Counted from the first letter of the stretch, positions 33,807-43,641 are shown. The stretch is DNA of 64,000 nt from Parasphingopyxis lamellibrachiae (GCF_003385775.1 NZ_QRDP01000004.1:2568957-2632956), one strand, 5' to 3'. Notes: generated from the letters alone by a model not told the origin. Numbers and translations: made by a program.

Positions 33807-33928
33807 TCCGTCGCGTGCTCGGTTTCGTAAAGCCAGCCTGCGACATCTTAATAAGGGGCAATCGAGCGCTGCCGGTTGCTGGTGAGGAGATTGTGCCAGC
33901 CAATTCGGCCCGCCTTGCCGACTGTCAT
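33776..33928 (-). pseudogene. Possible small gene after rsgA interrupted by an in-frame TAA
   Basis: An ATG (33928-33926) overlaps the rsgA stop as ATGA and opens a 26-codon frame ending in TAA (33850-33848). The same frame then continues 23 codons to a TAG at 33776, reading DVAGWLYETEHATDFDWGGSDAA, which has protein-like composition. Together they could be a 50-codon gene with a nonsense mutation, or chance. I recognise no family. Confidence 0.25.
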
Positions 33929-35016
33929 CGCCCCATTCCTTTCCGGCTTTTTGCTTTTTTGATCTCGCGAACCATTTTTCCGAACGCCTTGTCCCGCGTC
34001 CGGCGCTCGGCGAGGCTGGCCGAATTGAATGCCTCTTCCGCCTTGAGCTTGCGCCATCGGCCAAGCCGAGCCTCATCGATATCGCCGCGCTCAACGGCGC
34101 TTAGAACTGCGCATCCCGGTTCCGTCCTGTGCTCGCAATCGTTGAACCGGCATTGCGCCGAGAGCGCCTGAATATCCGCAAAAACACTGTCGATACCGGC
34201 GGCGGCATCGGTCAGTTGCAGTTCGCGCATCCCGGGCGTGTCGAGCACCAGACAACCGCCCGGCACGAAATGCAGTTGCCGCCTCGTGGTCGTGTGCCGG
34301 CCCTTGGCGTCGTCCTCCCGGATGGGCTGCGTTTCAATCGACTGCATCCCGGCCAGGGCGTTGGTCAGGGTCGATTTGCCGACCCCGGAGGATCCGAGAA
34401 ACGCGACCGTTTGACCGGGCTTGCACCAGTCTTTCAGCTTTTCCCCTGGTTCGCCGCCCCGCGCGTCGAGCGTAACGACCGAGATCAGTTCCGAAATCGC
34501 GCTGGCCTGATCGACATAGCTTTGAACATCGGAAACCAGATCGGCTTTCGTGAGGACGACAACCGGTGTGATGTCCGCTTCAAATGCGAGGGCGATGTAG
34601 CGTTCCAGGCGTGCGACGTTGAAATCCTGGTTGCAGGACGACACGATGAAGACCGTGTCGATATTGGCGGCAATCAGCTGGACCTGTCGATCCGTACCCG
34701 GAGCGCGGCGTTTGACGAGACTCTTTCGTTCCAGCACCCGGCTCGATTGGGGATGGCCGCGATCGAGCAATACCCAGTCGCCAACGGTTGCATCCGGCAA
34801 GGGCGGGATCGTCTCGTCGATGCTCTCGCCGATGATATGCAGCGCACTGCGATGCACTTCGACGACCCGGACGGGCGGTGTCTCGGCTAACTCGTCGGTG
34901 CCGATCTGCGTTGCGAAAAAGGGTTGCCAGCCGAGTGCTTCGAGTGGCGATAAGTGTCGTTCTTGCCCGCCGCCCGTAATGTTGGGCGGAAGGAATGCGG
35001 AATAATCCCGTACCAT
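33925..35016 (-). CDS. rsgA: Ribosome small subunit-dependent GTPase A
   Basis: 363 residues. The N-terminal OB fold is followed by a circularly permuted GTPase: G4 (VLTKADL) comes before G1 (LGSSGVGKSTLTNAL) and G3 (DTPGMRELQL). A C-terminal zinc finger has CRFNDCEHRTEPGCAV. RsgA checks late 30S maturation and releases RbfA. A basic tail ends the protein (KKAKSRKGMGR). The 225-bp region upstream (to sppA) holds a small inverted repeat and no gene that I can support. Confidence 0.93.
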   Translation of the reverse strand: MVRDYSAFLPPNITGGGQERHLSPLEALGWQPFFATQIGTDELAETPPVRVVEVHRSALHIIGESIDETIPPLPDATVGDWVLLDRGHPQSSRVLERKSLVKRRAPGTDRQVQLIAANIDTVFIVSSCNQDFNVARLERYIALAFEADITPVVVLTKADLVSDVQSYVDQASAISELISVVTLDARGGEPGEKLKDWCKPGQTVAFLGSSGVGKSTLTNALAGMQSIETQPIREDDAKGRHTTTRRQLHFVPGGCLVLDTPGMRELQLTDAAAGIDSVFADIQALSAQCRFNDCEHRTEPGCAVLSAVERGDIDEARLGRWRKLKAEEAFNSASLAERRTRDKAFGKMVREIKKAKSRKGMGR

Positions 35017-35145
35017 TGTCGGTCAACTTTCATGTCTGGGCCGCGAGCGGGGCTCGGACCTGAAGTGTCAGTGCTTTCTGAGGTTGCAAACCAGCGGGCC
35101 CGCCAAGATGGTCTTGGCAGCGCTCTCAATCGCTAAATTTGCGCC

Positions 35146-35166
35146 GGGAGGACCGTTTTTCCTCCC
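35146..35166 (-). terminator. Small inverted repeat downstream of sppA
   Basis: GGGAGGA (35146-35152) and TCCTCCC (35160-35166) form a 7-bp stem with a 7-base loop, 76 bases past the sppA stop on the minus strand. No strong T-run follows on that strand, so it is only a candidate. Confidence 0.3.
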
Positions 35167-35241
35167 CACTTCACCGGGACATGAAATCTCCACTTTCGAG
35201 AATTGCCCTATAGCGCGAATTCCCGGCTTCTACAATGTGGC

Positions 35242-37125
35242 TCACCCTCGAAGCCAGCCCGTCAGCAACGTTTGAAACGTTTCGCTTTCAGCAGCGCGGC
35301 TGCGCCCCGGGATAATCTCAACCGGGCATTCCAGGCATCTGAGCTGCATCGCCGGGCCATTCAGCAGCAGCTGCATTTCCGCTGTCATCGTTGCGAGGAT
35401 CGCGCGCGGATCGGGAGCCAGCATCGTCCAGATATCGCGCGGCGTTGCGGTCTCCTCGGCGTCGTCTTCGCGGGTCCAGTTGCGGATGAACTCGGCGAAG
35501 GGGTCGGGCGGTTGTTCGATCCAGAGGATACGGACATCGTCGCTGGCCACTTCGGCGCGGCTGGCGGCTTCGGCGATGGCGTCGTCGAGATTGCCGAACC
35601 GGTCGACCAGCCCGAGCTGGCGCGCGGTCGCTCCGGCCCAAACGCGGCCTTCGGCAAGTTCGGCGATCCGTTCGCGCGGCATATCGCGATTCTCTGCGAC
35701 CAAGGTCAGAAAGCGGCGATAGATATCTTCGGTGCCGGACTGGAAAAGACGCTGCGTTTCCGGGGCGAGGCCGCCAAAAATGTCGGGCTCCCCAGACAGC
35801 GGCGTGGTCCTGACACCATCCGATCCGATATCGAGCTGGTCGAGCGTGCCTTCGAAGGTCGGGACTATGCTGAATACGCCAATCGACCCGGTAATCGTGC
35901 CGGGTTCGGCGAAAAGATAGTCGCCAGCCGTTGCCACCCAATATCCGCCCGACGCAGCAAGATTGCCCATTGAAACGATAACCGGGATGTCGCCTTCCGC
36001 TTCTGCAGCGGCGAGTATGGCGCGCCGGATCCGTTCAGAAGCAAGGGCAGAGCCGCCGGGCGAATCCACACGCACGACCAGCGCCGAGAAATCATGGTTC
36101 CGGGTGGCCTCTTCCAGCAGGGTGGCGATGGTTTCCCCGCCTGCCGTACCCGGAGGCGCTTCGCCATCGACAATCGTGCCGGCGACAGTGACCACACCGA
36201 TATTGGTGCCGCCACCCGAACGCGGACTGGCGGCAATCCAGTTGGCGAGGCGGATCGACTGGAAGCCGGTCTTGTCGTCTTCGCCGGAAACTTCGGCAAG
36301 ACGCGCCTGCCATTCGAGCCGCGTACCGATATGATCGACCATGCCGGCATCGCGGGCGGCGGTTGCCAGGTTACCGTTGGCCGCATCCACCATGTCGGCC
36401 GGTGTTGCGATGATCGCGTCTAGATTGGCGTCCGGGCGGGCTTGCGCGACATCCTCGCGCCACGCTTCGAACAGGGTGTCGGCCAGCGCCTGGCTCGCTT
36501 CGCGCGATTCCGGGGACTGGTCGGACCGGCTGAAAGGCTCGACGGCGGATTTATAGGTCCCGGCCCGGAAGATATTGGCCGTCACGCCGAACCGGGTCAG
36601 CATGTCGCCGAAATAGAGCCGGTTACCGCCGGGGCCGAGGATCAGTGCCCCGCCCATCGGATGAACCCAGACTTCGCTGGCATGGGCGGCCAGCGCATAG
36701 CCGTCATCGCCATAGCCGGTGGCATAGGCGATCACCGGCTTGTCCGCATCGCGCACCGTTTGCAGCGCGTCGCCGACCCGGGCGATGGCGGTCTGCCCGC
36801 CGCCGAGAAATCCGTCGAGATCCAGAGCGACGGCCGTTACCCGGTCATCGGTGGCGGCGCTTTCCAAGGCCTGGACGATGTCGCGAAGGCGGTGCTGGGG
36901 GATGGCTTCACCGCCAGTCAACGTGTCGAACGGGCTTATCTGTTCGGGTTGTTCGACAATAACGCCTTCCAGATTGAGGTGGAGTGCGCCCGTCCCGGGT
37001 ACGACGGGATTGGGGCTCGATGTCAGAGCGGCATAGAGCAGCCCGAAAAAGAGCAGTAGAAGCAACAGGACGAGGCCGTCCTTGATCCCGACCAGTATTT
37101 TCCAGGCACCGCTCAACAGCCGCAT
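35242..37125 (-). CDS. sppA: Signal peptide peptidase SppA, long (67K) form
   Basis: 627 residues from the ATG at 37125, which has AAGGAG 6 bases upstream; the GTG one codon earlier is too close to that site. One N-terminal membrane helix (about residues 15-40) is followed by two tandem ClpP-like domains. The catalytic Lys is in AGTYKSAVEPFSR in the first domain and the Ser in NLAASGGYWVA in the second. Membrane-bound SppA degrades leftover signal peptides. It lies 83 bp downstream of the sigma/NrsF pair on the same strand. Confidence 0.92.
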   Translation of the reverse strand: MRLLSGAWKILVGIKDGLVLLLLLLFFGLLYAALTSSPNPVVPGTGALHLNLEGVIVEQPEQISPFDTLTGGEAIPQHRLRDIVQALESAATDDRVTAVALDLDGFLGGGQTAIARVGDALQTVRDADKPVIAYATGYGDDGYALAAHASEVWVHPMGGALILGPGGNRLYFGDMLTRFGVTANIFRAGTYKSAVEPFSRSDQSPESREASQALADTLFEAWREDVAQARPDANLDAIIATPADMVDAANGNLATAARDAGMVDHIGTRLEWQARLAEVSGEDDKTGFQSIRLANWIAASPRSGGGTNIGVVTVAGTIVDGEAPPGTAGGETIATLLEEATRNHDFSALVVRVDSPGGSALASERIRRAILAAAEAEGDIPVIVSMGNLAASGGYWVATAGDYLFAEPGTITGSIGVFSIVPTFEGTLDQLDIGSDGVRTTPLSGEPDIFGGLAPETQRLFQSGTEDIYRRFLTLVAENRDMPRERIAELAEGRVWAGATARQLGLVDRFGNLDDAIAEAASRAEVASDDVRILWIEQPPDPFAEFIRNWTREDDAEETATPRDIWTMLAPDPRAILATMTAEMQLLLNGPAMQLRCLECPVEIIPGRSRAAESETFQTLLTGWLRG

Positions 37126-37211
37126 CACATGCTCCTTATCATTCGCCAGACGCTATTTAGGGATGGAAGCGGCCGGAAACAAATTTCGTTCGCCCGGCGG
37201 TATCGGTGTTT

Positions 37212-37856
37212 CTACCAGCGTATGAGGTGCGGTACGAACAGGCGGCCAACCAATGTCGTCGCTGCGATCGCCAATGTGTACCAAAGGCCGATATAAACAA
37301 GGTCGTTATAGGGGCAATGTAAAGAATAGGCGAGCGTACCCAGGCTGCCGGCGGCAAGCCCGATGACCGTACCGGCGCGTTCCGGCGAGGTCGGCGCGCC
37401 GCGCCGCAGCCACAGGGTCAGTACGGCGCTCAGTACAAGGCCGATCCCGATCGAATAGGTCAGGCATTCCATGCCGTCTCGCGGATGCAATCGCTCGGCA
37501 ACGGGGGTGTTGCCGACCAGTGCCGCAATGGCTGCGGCTACGGGGACGATCAGCGCGGCCGCCGTGGTCCAGCGCCAGCCCGTCCTGCTTGTGCCGACCG
37601 CTGGCCGGGCCATGCTGGTCGCGGCGCTCAGGCTTGCCGTGCCGAGCACAAGCAACAGGCCGGAGCGGATCAGGAACATGGGGTCGGCGGCCGTCGCGTC
37701 CAGAAAATGATTGCGGAACCCGAGTGTGACGACAACGAAAATGCCGCCCGCCAGCGTCAAAACGGCCATGCCGGCCATCGCATAGGCTGCGTTGAGCGGC
37801 TTTACCGGTGTCAGCTCTTCGGCAAGGCTATCGAGATCGAGACCCGTTGGCATCAT
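37212..37856 (-). CDS. NrsF-family (DUF1109) membrane anti-sigma factor
   Basis: 214 residues with six membrane helices and almost no soluble domain, starting at the ATG of the ATGA overlap with the sigma gene stop. This matches NrsF/DUF1109. The conserved cysteines are here in RDGMECLTYS and YSLHCPYND, and the Caulobacter homologues hold SigF through these conserved Cys residues. The gene order sigma then NrsF is the family norm. It probably holds its sigma at the membrane until stress. Confidence 0.82.
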   Translation of the reverse strand: MMPTGLDLDSLAEELTPVKPLNAAYAMAGMAVLTLAGGIFVVVTLGFRNHFLDATAADPMFLIRSGLLLVLGTASLSAATSMARPAVGTSRTGWRWTTAAALIVPVAAAIAALVGNTPVAERLHPRDGMECLTYSIGIGLVLSAVLTLWLRRGAPTSPERAGTVIGLAAGSLGTLAYSLHCPYNDLVYIGLWYTLAIAATTLVGRLFVPHLIRW

Positions 37857-38377
37857 TCTTCCTCAATCGCCGCGGCCATGCGCTTCATGCCGCGGTGAAT
37901 ATTCACTTTGACCAGCGATTGGGACTGGCCGGTTTTTTCCGAAGCTTCCGCGATCGTCAGCCCCTGAATCTTTACAAGCTTGATTGCAAGTGCCTGTTTC
38001 TCCGGGATCAGCCCCATAAGCCGTTCGAGCCCGATCTTTGCGGCGACGGCCGGATCGGATGGATCGGCTGCGAGCTCTTCGTTTAGCTCCACCTCTTTGT
38101 TGCGATACGCTTTGCGCAGATGATCTATCCAGCGATAGCGGGCAATCGCCGCCAGCCAGGGCAGGAAAGCACGGGAGGGATCATAGGATGCGCGTTTGCG
38201 GTGGAGGGAGATCAACGTGTCCTGCACGAGATCTTCCAGTATATGCGGCCCGATCTTGCGCGCATAATAGCGTCTGAGCCATGTTTCGCATTCGCCGAGT
38301 AGCGAGCGATAGGCCGCCTTGTCGCCTTTCTGGGCAAGCGCCATGAGGCGCGCCAATGTTTCATCGTCGGCAACCAC
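37853..38377 (-). CDS. ECF-type RNA polymerase sigma factor (SigF/NrsF-linked)
   Basis: 174 residues from a GTG at 38377. Region 2 reads LEDLVQDTLISLHRKRASYDPSRAFLPWLAAIARYRWIDHLRK, and region 4 reads MGLIPEKQALAIKLVKIQGLTIAEASEKTGQSQSLVKVNIHRGMKRM. It overlaps the NrsF start by 4 bases, so regulator and anti-sigma are translationally coupled. Targets cannot be read from this window. Confidence 0.9.
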   Translation of the reverse strand: MVADDETLARLMALAQKGDKAAYRSLLGECETWLRRYYARKIGPHILEDLVQDTLISLHRKRASYDPSRAFLPWLAAIARYRWIDHLRKAYRNKEVELNEELAADPSDPAVAAKIGLERLMGLIPEKQALAIKLVKIQGLTIAEASEKTGQSQSLVKVNIHRGMKRMAAAIEEE

Positions 38378-38440
38378 AATGCCGATCTAGCATGCCAATC
38401 CGCACTGTGCAGCCTCCTTGTCATTCGGATGGGAAGGGGT

Positions 38441-38495
38441 GGGGAACCGCTGGCTTGGTTGCGACCCATGGACTGCGACCGCCAAGCGGTTCCCC
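38441..38495. repeat. Long imperfect palindrome between the ECF sigma gene and groES
   Basis: GGGGAACCGCT (38441-38451) and AGCGGTTCCCC (38485-38495) are perfect 11-bp arms around a partly complementary 33-bp core. It sits in a 505-bp gap between two divergent genes (38378-38882) that otherwise holds the groES promoter and operator, with no gene that I can support. No T-run follows. Confidence 0.55.
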
Positions 38496-38724
38496 GGCCC
38501 TCGACCGCCCGATTGCGCGGGGAGGCATATGTCGCGCGCTCGGTTCCGCGTCGCTTGCAAGGGGGCAGCCGGCAAGCCTTTCGGAAATGTGTCGATCGAG
38601 GGGAAACAGGATGGTTCATTATATTTGCGTGATGCAGACCCGGCTATTCTCTTGCCGGTTCGCCTGCCTCGCCCGGGTGGTTACAGCCGGGCGCCCGAAA
38701 AATAGAAAAATTTTGGGAATTTGC

Positions 38725-38752
38725 CTTGAAAGCCGGAGGCAGAGGTTTAAAT
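38725..38752 (+). promoter_or_regulatory. Likely heat-shock promoter of groESL
   Basis: CTTGAA (38725-38730) resembles the alphaproteobacterial sigma-32 -35 box, with an AT-rich TTAAAT (38747-38752) downstream and the CIRCE operator right after it. Exact boxes and start site are inference. Confidence 0.45.
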
Positions 38753-38761
38753 CCGCTTGTG

Positions 38762-38788
38762 TTAGCACTCACTCATTTAGAGTGCTAA
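38762..38788. promoter_or_regulatory. CIRCE operator (HrcA binding site)
   Basis: TTAGCACTC, nine bases, then GAGTGCTAA: an exact match to the CIRCE consensus. HrcA is the known repressor of CIRCE-controlled groESL operons. It sits 94 bases before groES, just downstream of the likely promoter. Confidence 0.95.
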
Positions 38789-38882
38789 AAACTGGTTTGC
38801 AGGATTTGGCGACGCACCGGGAGCTCCGAGGAGAACCGCCCGGGTTTCGCCTTTGACTTGGTAGTAGAAGAAAGGAATTACA

Positions 38883-39170
38883 ATGGGATTTCGTCCACTG
38901 CACGATCGTGTGCTTGTCCGGCGCGTAGAAGCCGACACCAAGACCGCCGGGGGCATTATCATTCCCGACAGCGCTCAGGAAAAACCGCAAGAAGGCGAAG
39001 TCGTATCCGCCGGTTCCGGCCTCAAGTCCGATGATGGCAAGGTTACACCTCTTGACGTCAAAAAGGGCGACAAGATCCTGTTCGGCAAATGGTCGGGCAC
39101 CGAGGTCAAACTCAACGGCGAAGATCTCATCATCATGAAGGAAAGCGACATTCTCGGCATCGTTGGCTGA
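38883..39170 (+). CDS. groES: Co-chaperonin GroES
   Basis: 95 residues, normal length. [38 protein letters not shown] is the family signature with the GroEL-binding mobile loop (about residues 17-32), and the end is ESDILGIVG. GroES caps GroEL during protein folding. A purine-rich Shine-Dalgarno precedes the ATG. It is co-transcribed with groEL, 51 bp downstream. Confidence 0.97.
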   Translation: MGFRPLHDRVLVRRVEADTKTAGGIIIPDSAQEKPQEGEVVSAGSGLKSDDGKVTPLDVKKGDKILFGKWSGTEVKLNGEDLIIMKESDILGIVG

Positions 39171-39215
39171 GACGCGCGCGCTTTTTCTTTCAAGACCACT
39201 ACAATAAAAAGGTAA

Positions 39216-40877
<1,662 letters not shown>

Positions 40878-40903
40878 ACCCGGTCCGGCGTTAGCTGAAC
40901 AGG

Positions 40904-40941
40904 AAAAGGGGTCGGAGGAGCAATCCTTCGGCCCCTTTTTT
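40904..40941 (+). terminator. Rho-independent terminator of groESL
   Basis: AAAAGGGGTCGGAGGA and TCCTTCGGCCCCTTTT pair through two G-T wobbles around a GCAA loop and run into six T (40936-40941). It also overlaps the 3' end of the convergent gene at 40941. Confidence 0.85.
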
Positions 40942-41312
40942 CATGTGGCGATGGCGCTGTAGGCGGTCATTGCGGCTACTGGCAGGAAGAAGATCCACGA
41001 AAGGTGCCGTCCGCGCGAAGCGACGAGTGCGGTCAGTCCGGAAACGGCGAAAAGCGTGGCGATCATTGCGAGAAAAACCGTTCCGATCTCATCAGCCTGA
41101 TAATGCAGATAGATCATCACCGCGGCCATGCCCCACCATGTAAGGGTCAGGAGATGCCAGCCGATCTCGAGTGTCAGCCTTGTGTTGCGGATATCGCCAA
41201 GGATGACCGGCAACCCTTCCATTTCCAATATTGGCCGGATCAGGCGGCGCCCGCCAACAAGTGAATGCATGAGCCCTACGGCGATCGTCAGAATGGCGGC
41301 GATGATCAGCAT
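40941..41312 (-). CDS. Small four-helix membrane protein, second gene of a paralogous pair
   Basis: 123 residues from the ATG at 41312, which overlaps the stop of the preceding gene (TGATG). The frame continues open upstream but only as antisense-like sequence. It has four predicted membrane helices. HSLVGGRRLIRPILEMEGLP and GWHLLTLTWWGMA match the pattern in the neighbour at 41.5 kb (HLVVGGKFVAAPLLETDALP; CWHVTS), so the two are probably diverged copies. No named family recognised. Confidence 0.7.
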   Translation of the reverse strand: MLIIAAILTIAVGLMHSLVGGRRLIRPILEMEGLPVILGDIRNTRLTLEIGWHLLTLTWWGMAAVMIYLHYQADEIGTVFLAMIATLFAVSGLTALVASRGRHLSWIFFLPVAAMTAYSAIAT

Positions 41313-41677
41313 CAGAGCAATGTGCCCCAGCCGGCAAGCGAGACGGCTGCAAATAGCGATGTGGAGGGAAAGCGGAACGGGTTGATGCCGCCCTTGAGCG
41401 CAACCGCCGCGCTCAATACGGCAAGCGAGGCCGTCAGGCCCGCCAGGAATATTATCGCCGCGGGATCGGCCCCGGTCATCGCCATCCAGCCAAAGGCGAT
41501 GGCGATGAATGCTATGACGATGCTCGTCACATGCCAGCAATAATAGTTGAGCCATTTCGATGCTGGTGGAAGCGCGTCGGTTTCGAGCAGCGGCGCGGCG
41601 ACGAATTTTCCTCCGACAACCAGATGGACGAAGAAGGTCGTTATGGACATAAGCATGGCGGTCCAGAGGAGAAACAT
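41312..41677 (-). CDS. Small four-helix membrane protein, first gene of a paralogous pair
   Basis: 121 residues, four predicted helices starting FLLWTAMLMSITTFFVHLVVGGKFVAAPLLE. A good GGAG precedes the ATG. The start faces the TetR gene across 46 bp holding two overlapping palindromes. Conserved His, Gly-Gly and Trp-His within the membrane regions are shared with the next gene, and could be metal or haem ligands, but that is speculation. No named family recognised. Confidence 0.7.
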   Translation of the reverse strand: MFLLWTAMLMSITTFFVHLVVGGKFVAAPLLETDALPPASKWLNYYCWHVTSIVIAFIAIAFGWMAMTGADPAAIIFLAGLTASLAVLSAAVALKGGINPFRFPSTSLFAAVSLAGWGTLL

Positions 41678-41691
41678 GGCTTGACTCCAAT

Positions 41692-41721
41692 TAGAATAAT
41701 TGTTCTAGAATTAATATTCTA
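41692..41721. promoter_or_regulatory. Tandem palindromic operator for the TetR regulator
   Basis: TAGAATAATTGTTCTA (41692-41707; 14 of 16 positions symmetric) and TAGAATTAATATTCTA (41706-41721; 12 of 16) share the centre TTCTAGAA. Both lie in the 46-bp divergent gap, ending two bases before the TetR ATG. TTGACT (41681-41686) and TAGAAT (41706-41711) could be the TetR promoter, which would give an almost leaderless mRNA. This is the expected layout for an autoregulating TetR. Confidence 0.7.
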
Positions 41722-41723
41722 AT

Positions 41724-42296
41724 ATGGCGCGATCGTCAACTTTTGAGGATTCCCTCATTTTTGCGGCCGTGGGATCGTCGCTTGCGCGCACCGGAGCCGT
41801 GACTTTACAGGCCATTGTCGCGGACACGGGCGTATCGATAGGATCGCTTTACCATCGCTATGGCTCGCGCGAGACCCTGCTCGCCATGACATGGCTGGAC
41901 GCCGTACGGGCATTTCAGGCGAAATTCCGGGAAGCGCTGGAAAGCGGAGCGGACGATGCCGGCGAACGGGCGGCTCTGGCAACTCCCCAATTCTGCCGCA
42001 CCGACAACGCCCGCGCGATCGTGCTGGCCTGTTGTCGTCAGGCCGAATTTGCGTCCTCGACCATATCCGGGGAGTTGCAGGAGGCCATAGCATCCGCGAA
42101 CGATGAAGCGATTATGGCGCTTCGCCGCTTTGCAGCGACCAGGGGATATTCTGTTGACGCGTGCCGGTTGGGGCTTGTCGCTTTTCCGCTGGCCGCAGTT
42201 CGCCTGTATCTCCCCGACAAGCCGATTCCTGCATCGATTGATGCCTATGTCGCGAATGCGTTTCGGGCGATTGTCGGGACCGGAGAGCGTGTCTAG
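41724..42296 (+). CDS. TetR-family transcriptional regulator
   Basis: 190 residues. The N-terminal helix-turn-helix reads LARTGAVTLQAIVADTGVSIGSLYHRYGSRETLLAMTW. The C-terminal ligand domain is divergent, so the effector cannot be inferred. No Shine-Dalgarno lies before the ATG at 41724. It is divergent from the membrane-protein pair with the shared operator; these two genes are its most likely targets. Confidence 0.88.
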   Translation: MARSSTFEDSLIFAAVGSSLARTGAVTLQAIVADTGVSIGSLYHRYGSRETLLAMTWLDAVRAFQAKFREALESGADDAGERAALATPQFCRTDNARAIVLACCRQAEFASSTISGELQEAIASANDEAIMALRRFAATRGYSVDACRLGLVAFPLAAVRLYLPDKPIPASIDAYVANAFRAIVGTGERV

Positions 42297-42354
42297 GCGC
42301 TAAACCATCCAGCGGTCTGTGGATCAGGCCGGCAAGAGAAAAAGGGGATCGCAG

Positions 42355-43419
42355 ATGCGGCGGACGATGATTGTGTTGGGCGCTCTTGTCGGCGTCGCTC
42401 TGGCGCTTGGCTGGTATTTTCGAGCGGAAATCGGTGAGCGACTTTTTGTCTATGGGGTCGATGCCGCAATCGACGCGAACGGTGTGGCCACGCTTCCCGA
42501 CGGTCTGCACGTCGTGATGTGCGGAACCGGTTCGCCGCTGCCCGATCCAAGCCGCGCCGGGCCCTGCACTGCCGTGATTGCCGGGGAGCGGGTTTTCATC
42601 GTCGATGTCGGGGCAGGGGCTGTACGCAATTTCGGCCGGATGGGGTTGCCGGTCGGCGACGTCGATGCGGTCTTTCTCACCCACTACCATTCCGATCATA
42701 TCGATGGGCTGGGCGAACTTATGCTGCTGCGTTGGACGGGGGGCGGCAATCGGGCCCCATTGCCGATATACGGGCCGCCCGGCGTTGAGGATCTCGTTGG
42801 CGGCCTTGCCCGGGCTTATGCAATGGATACCGTCCATCGCGTCGCCCATCATGGCGAAGAGGTGGTTCCGTCCGGCGGGCAGGGCGGGGAGGCGCGCACA
42901 TTCGCAGTGCCTGCGGCCGGTGCGATGCATACCCTGTACTCCGGCGATGGTTTGCGGGTGCAGGCCTTTCGGGTGGATCATGGGCCCGTGCGGCCGGCGG
43001 TGGGCTACCGCTTCGATTATGGCGGCCGGTCGATTGTGATCAGCGGCGATACGACGCGCAACGACATGGTGGCCCGGGCCTGTGGCGGATGCGATCTGCT
43101 GGTTCATGAAGCCCTGAATATCGATATGGTCCAGGCGGCACGGCGCCGGGTCGAAGCGTCGGGAAATGCACGGTTGGCGCAGATTCTGGAAGACATTACA
43201 GACTATCATACGACCCCGGTCGAAGCCGAAGAAGTTGCGATACAGGCGCGGGCGCGCATGCTGGTTCTGACCCATATCGTTCCGGCGGCACCCAACGGGC
43301 TGGTCGAAGCCTATTTTCTGCGGGGAACGGGCGAAGCCTATGACGGCCAGATTGTTCTGGCGCAGGACGGGATGCGGTTCACCCTGCCTGCCGGTAGCGC
43401 GGCAATCGAACGCGATTAG
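42355..43419 (+). CDS. Membrane-anchored MBL-fold hydrolase (RNase Z/arylsulfatase-like)
   Basis: 354 residues from the ATG at 42355 with AGGGG 8 bases upstream; an earlier in-frame GTG is less likely. One N-terminal membrane helix is followed by a metallo-beta-lactamase fold: GTGSPLPDPSRAGPCTAV, the zinc motif THYHSDHIDG, SGDTTRNDMVARA and LVLTHIVP. The layout resembles RNase Z-like hydrolases, but the membrane anchor and export suggest a periplasmic hydrolase. Substrate unknown. Confidence 0.82.
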   Translation: MRRTMIVLGALVGVALALGWYFRAEIGERLFVYGVDAAIDANGVATLPDGLHVVMCGTGSPLPDPSRAGPCTAVIAGERVFIVDVGAGAVRNFGRMGLPVGDVDAVFLTHYHSDHIDGLGELMLLRWTGGGNRAPLPIYGPPGVEDLVGGLARAYAMDTVHRVAHHGEEVVPSGGQGGEARTFAVPAAGAMHTLYSGDGLRVQAFRVDHGPVRPAVGYRFDYGGRSIVISGDTTRNDMVARACGGCDLLVHEALNIDMVQAARRRVEASGNARLAQILEDITDYHTTPVEAEEVAIQARARMLVLTHIVPAAPNGLVEAYFLRGTGEAYDGQIVLAQDGMRFTLPAGSAAIERD

Positions 43420-43431
43420 GCGAAACAACCT

Positions 43432-43641
43432 CTAATCTTGGGTTTCCGACTCCGCGGACGCGGTGGGATCGGGCGCCTGGATGGCGGCTTCATAGTCGGC
43501 CTGGGCCTCGTCCAGCGCTGCGGCGGCTTCGTCGAGCTGGCGTTCCTCGGCGCTGGTCATTCCCGAATCTCCGTCCGGACTACCGCACGCGGCCAGGAGA
43601 ATAGCCGCCGCGAATGGAGCGACAATACGGGTGTTCGTCAT
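43432..43641 (-). CDS. Small lipoprotein
   Basis: 69 residues. The signal peptide ends in the lipobox LLAAC (Cys about residue 19). The mature part is about 50 residues, with a short acidic coiled-coil stretch (EERQLDEAAAALDEAQADYEAAI) and an acidic tail. No family recognised. It is convergent with the MBL gene, 12 bp apart. Confidence 0.6.
   Translation of the reverse strand: MTNTRIVAPFAAAILLAACGSPDGDSGMTSAEERQLDEAAAALDEAQADYEAAIQAPDPTASAESETQD

Noticed and set aside
34887..35241. Possible RNA gene or small protein between rsgA and sppA
   Set aside because: Checked for tRNA-like folding and for protein frames; only a small inverted repeat and the rsgA leader were found.
38418..38705. Small forward frames in the sigma/groES gap
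   Set aside because: They overlap the long palindrome, show no conserved sequence and lack a convincing ribosome-binding site; a regulatory region explains the DNA better.
40941..41690. One 249-codon frame through both small membrane genes
   Set aside because: Only the last 123 codons look like protein; the upstream part is antisense-like, while a separate overlapping frame gives the neighbouring membrane protein with its own start and Shine-Dalgarno.
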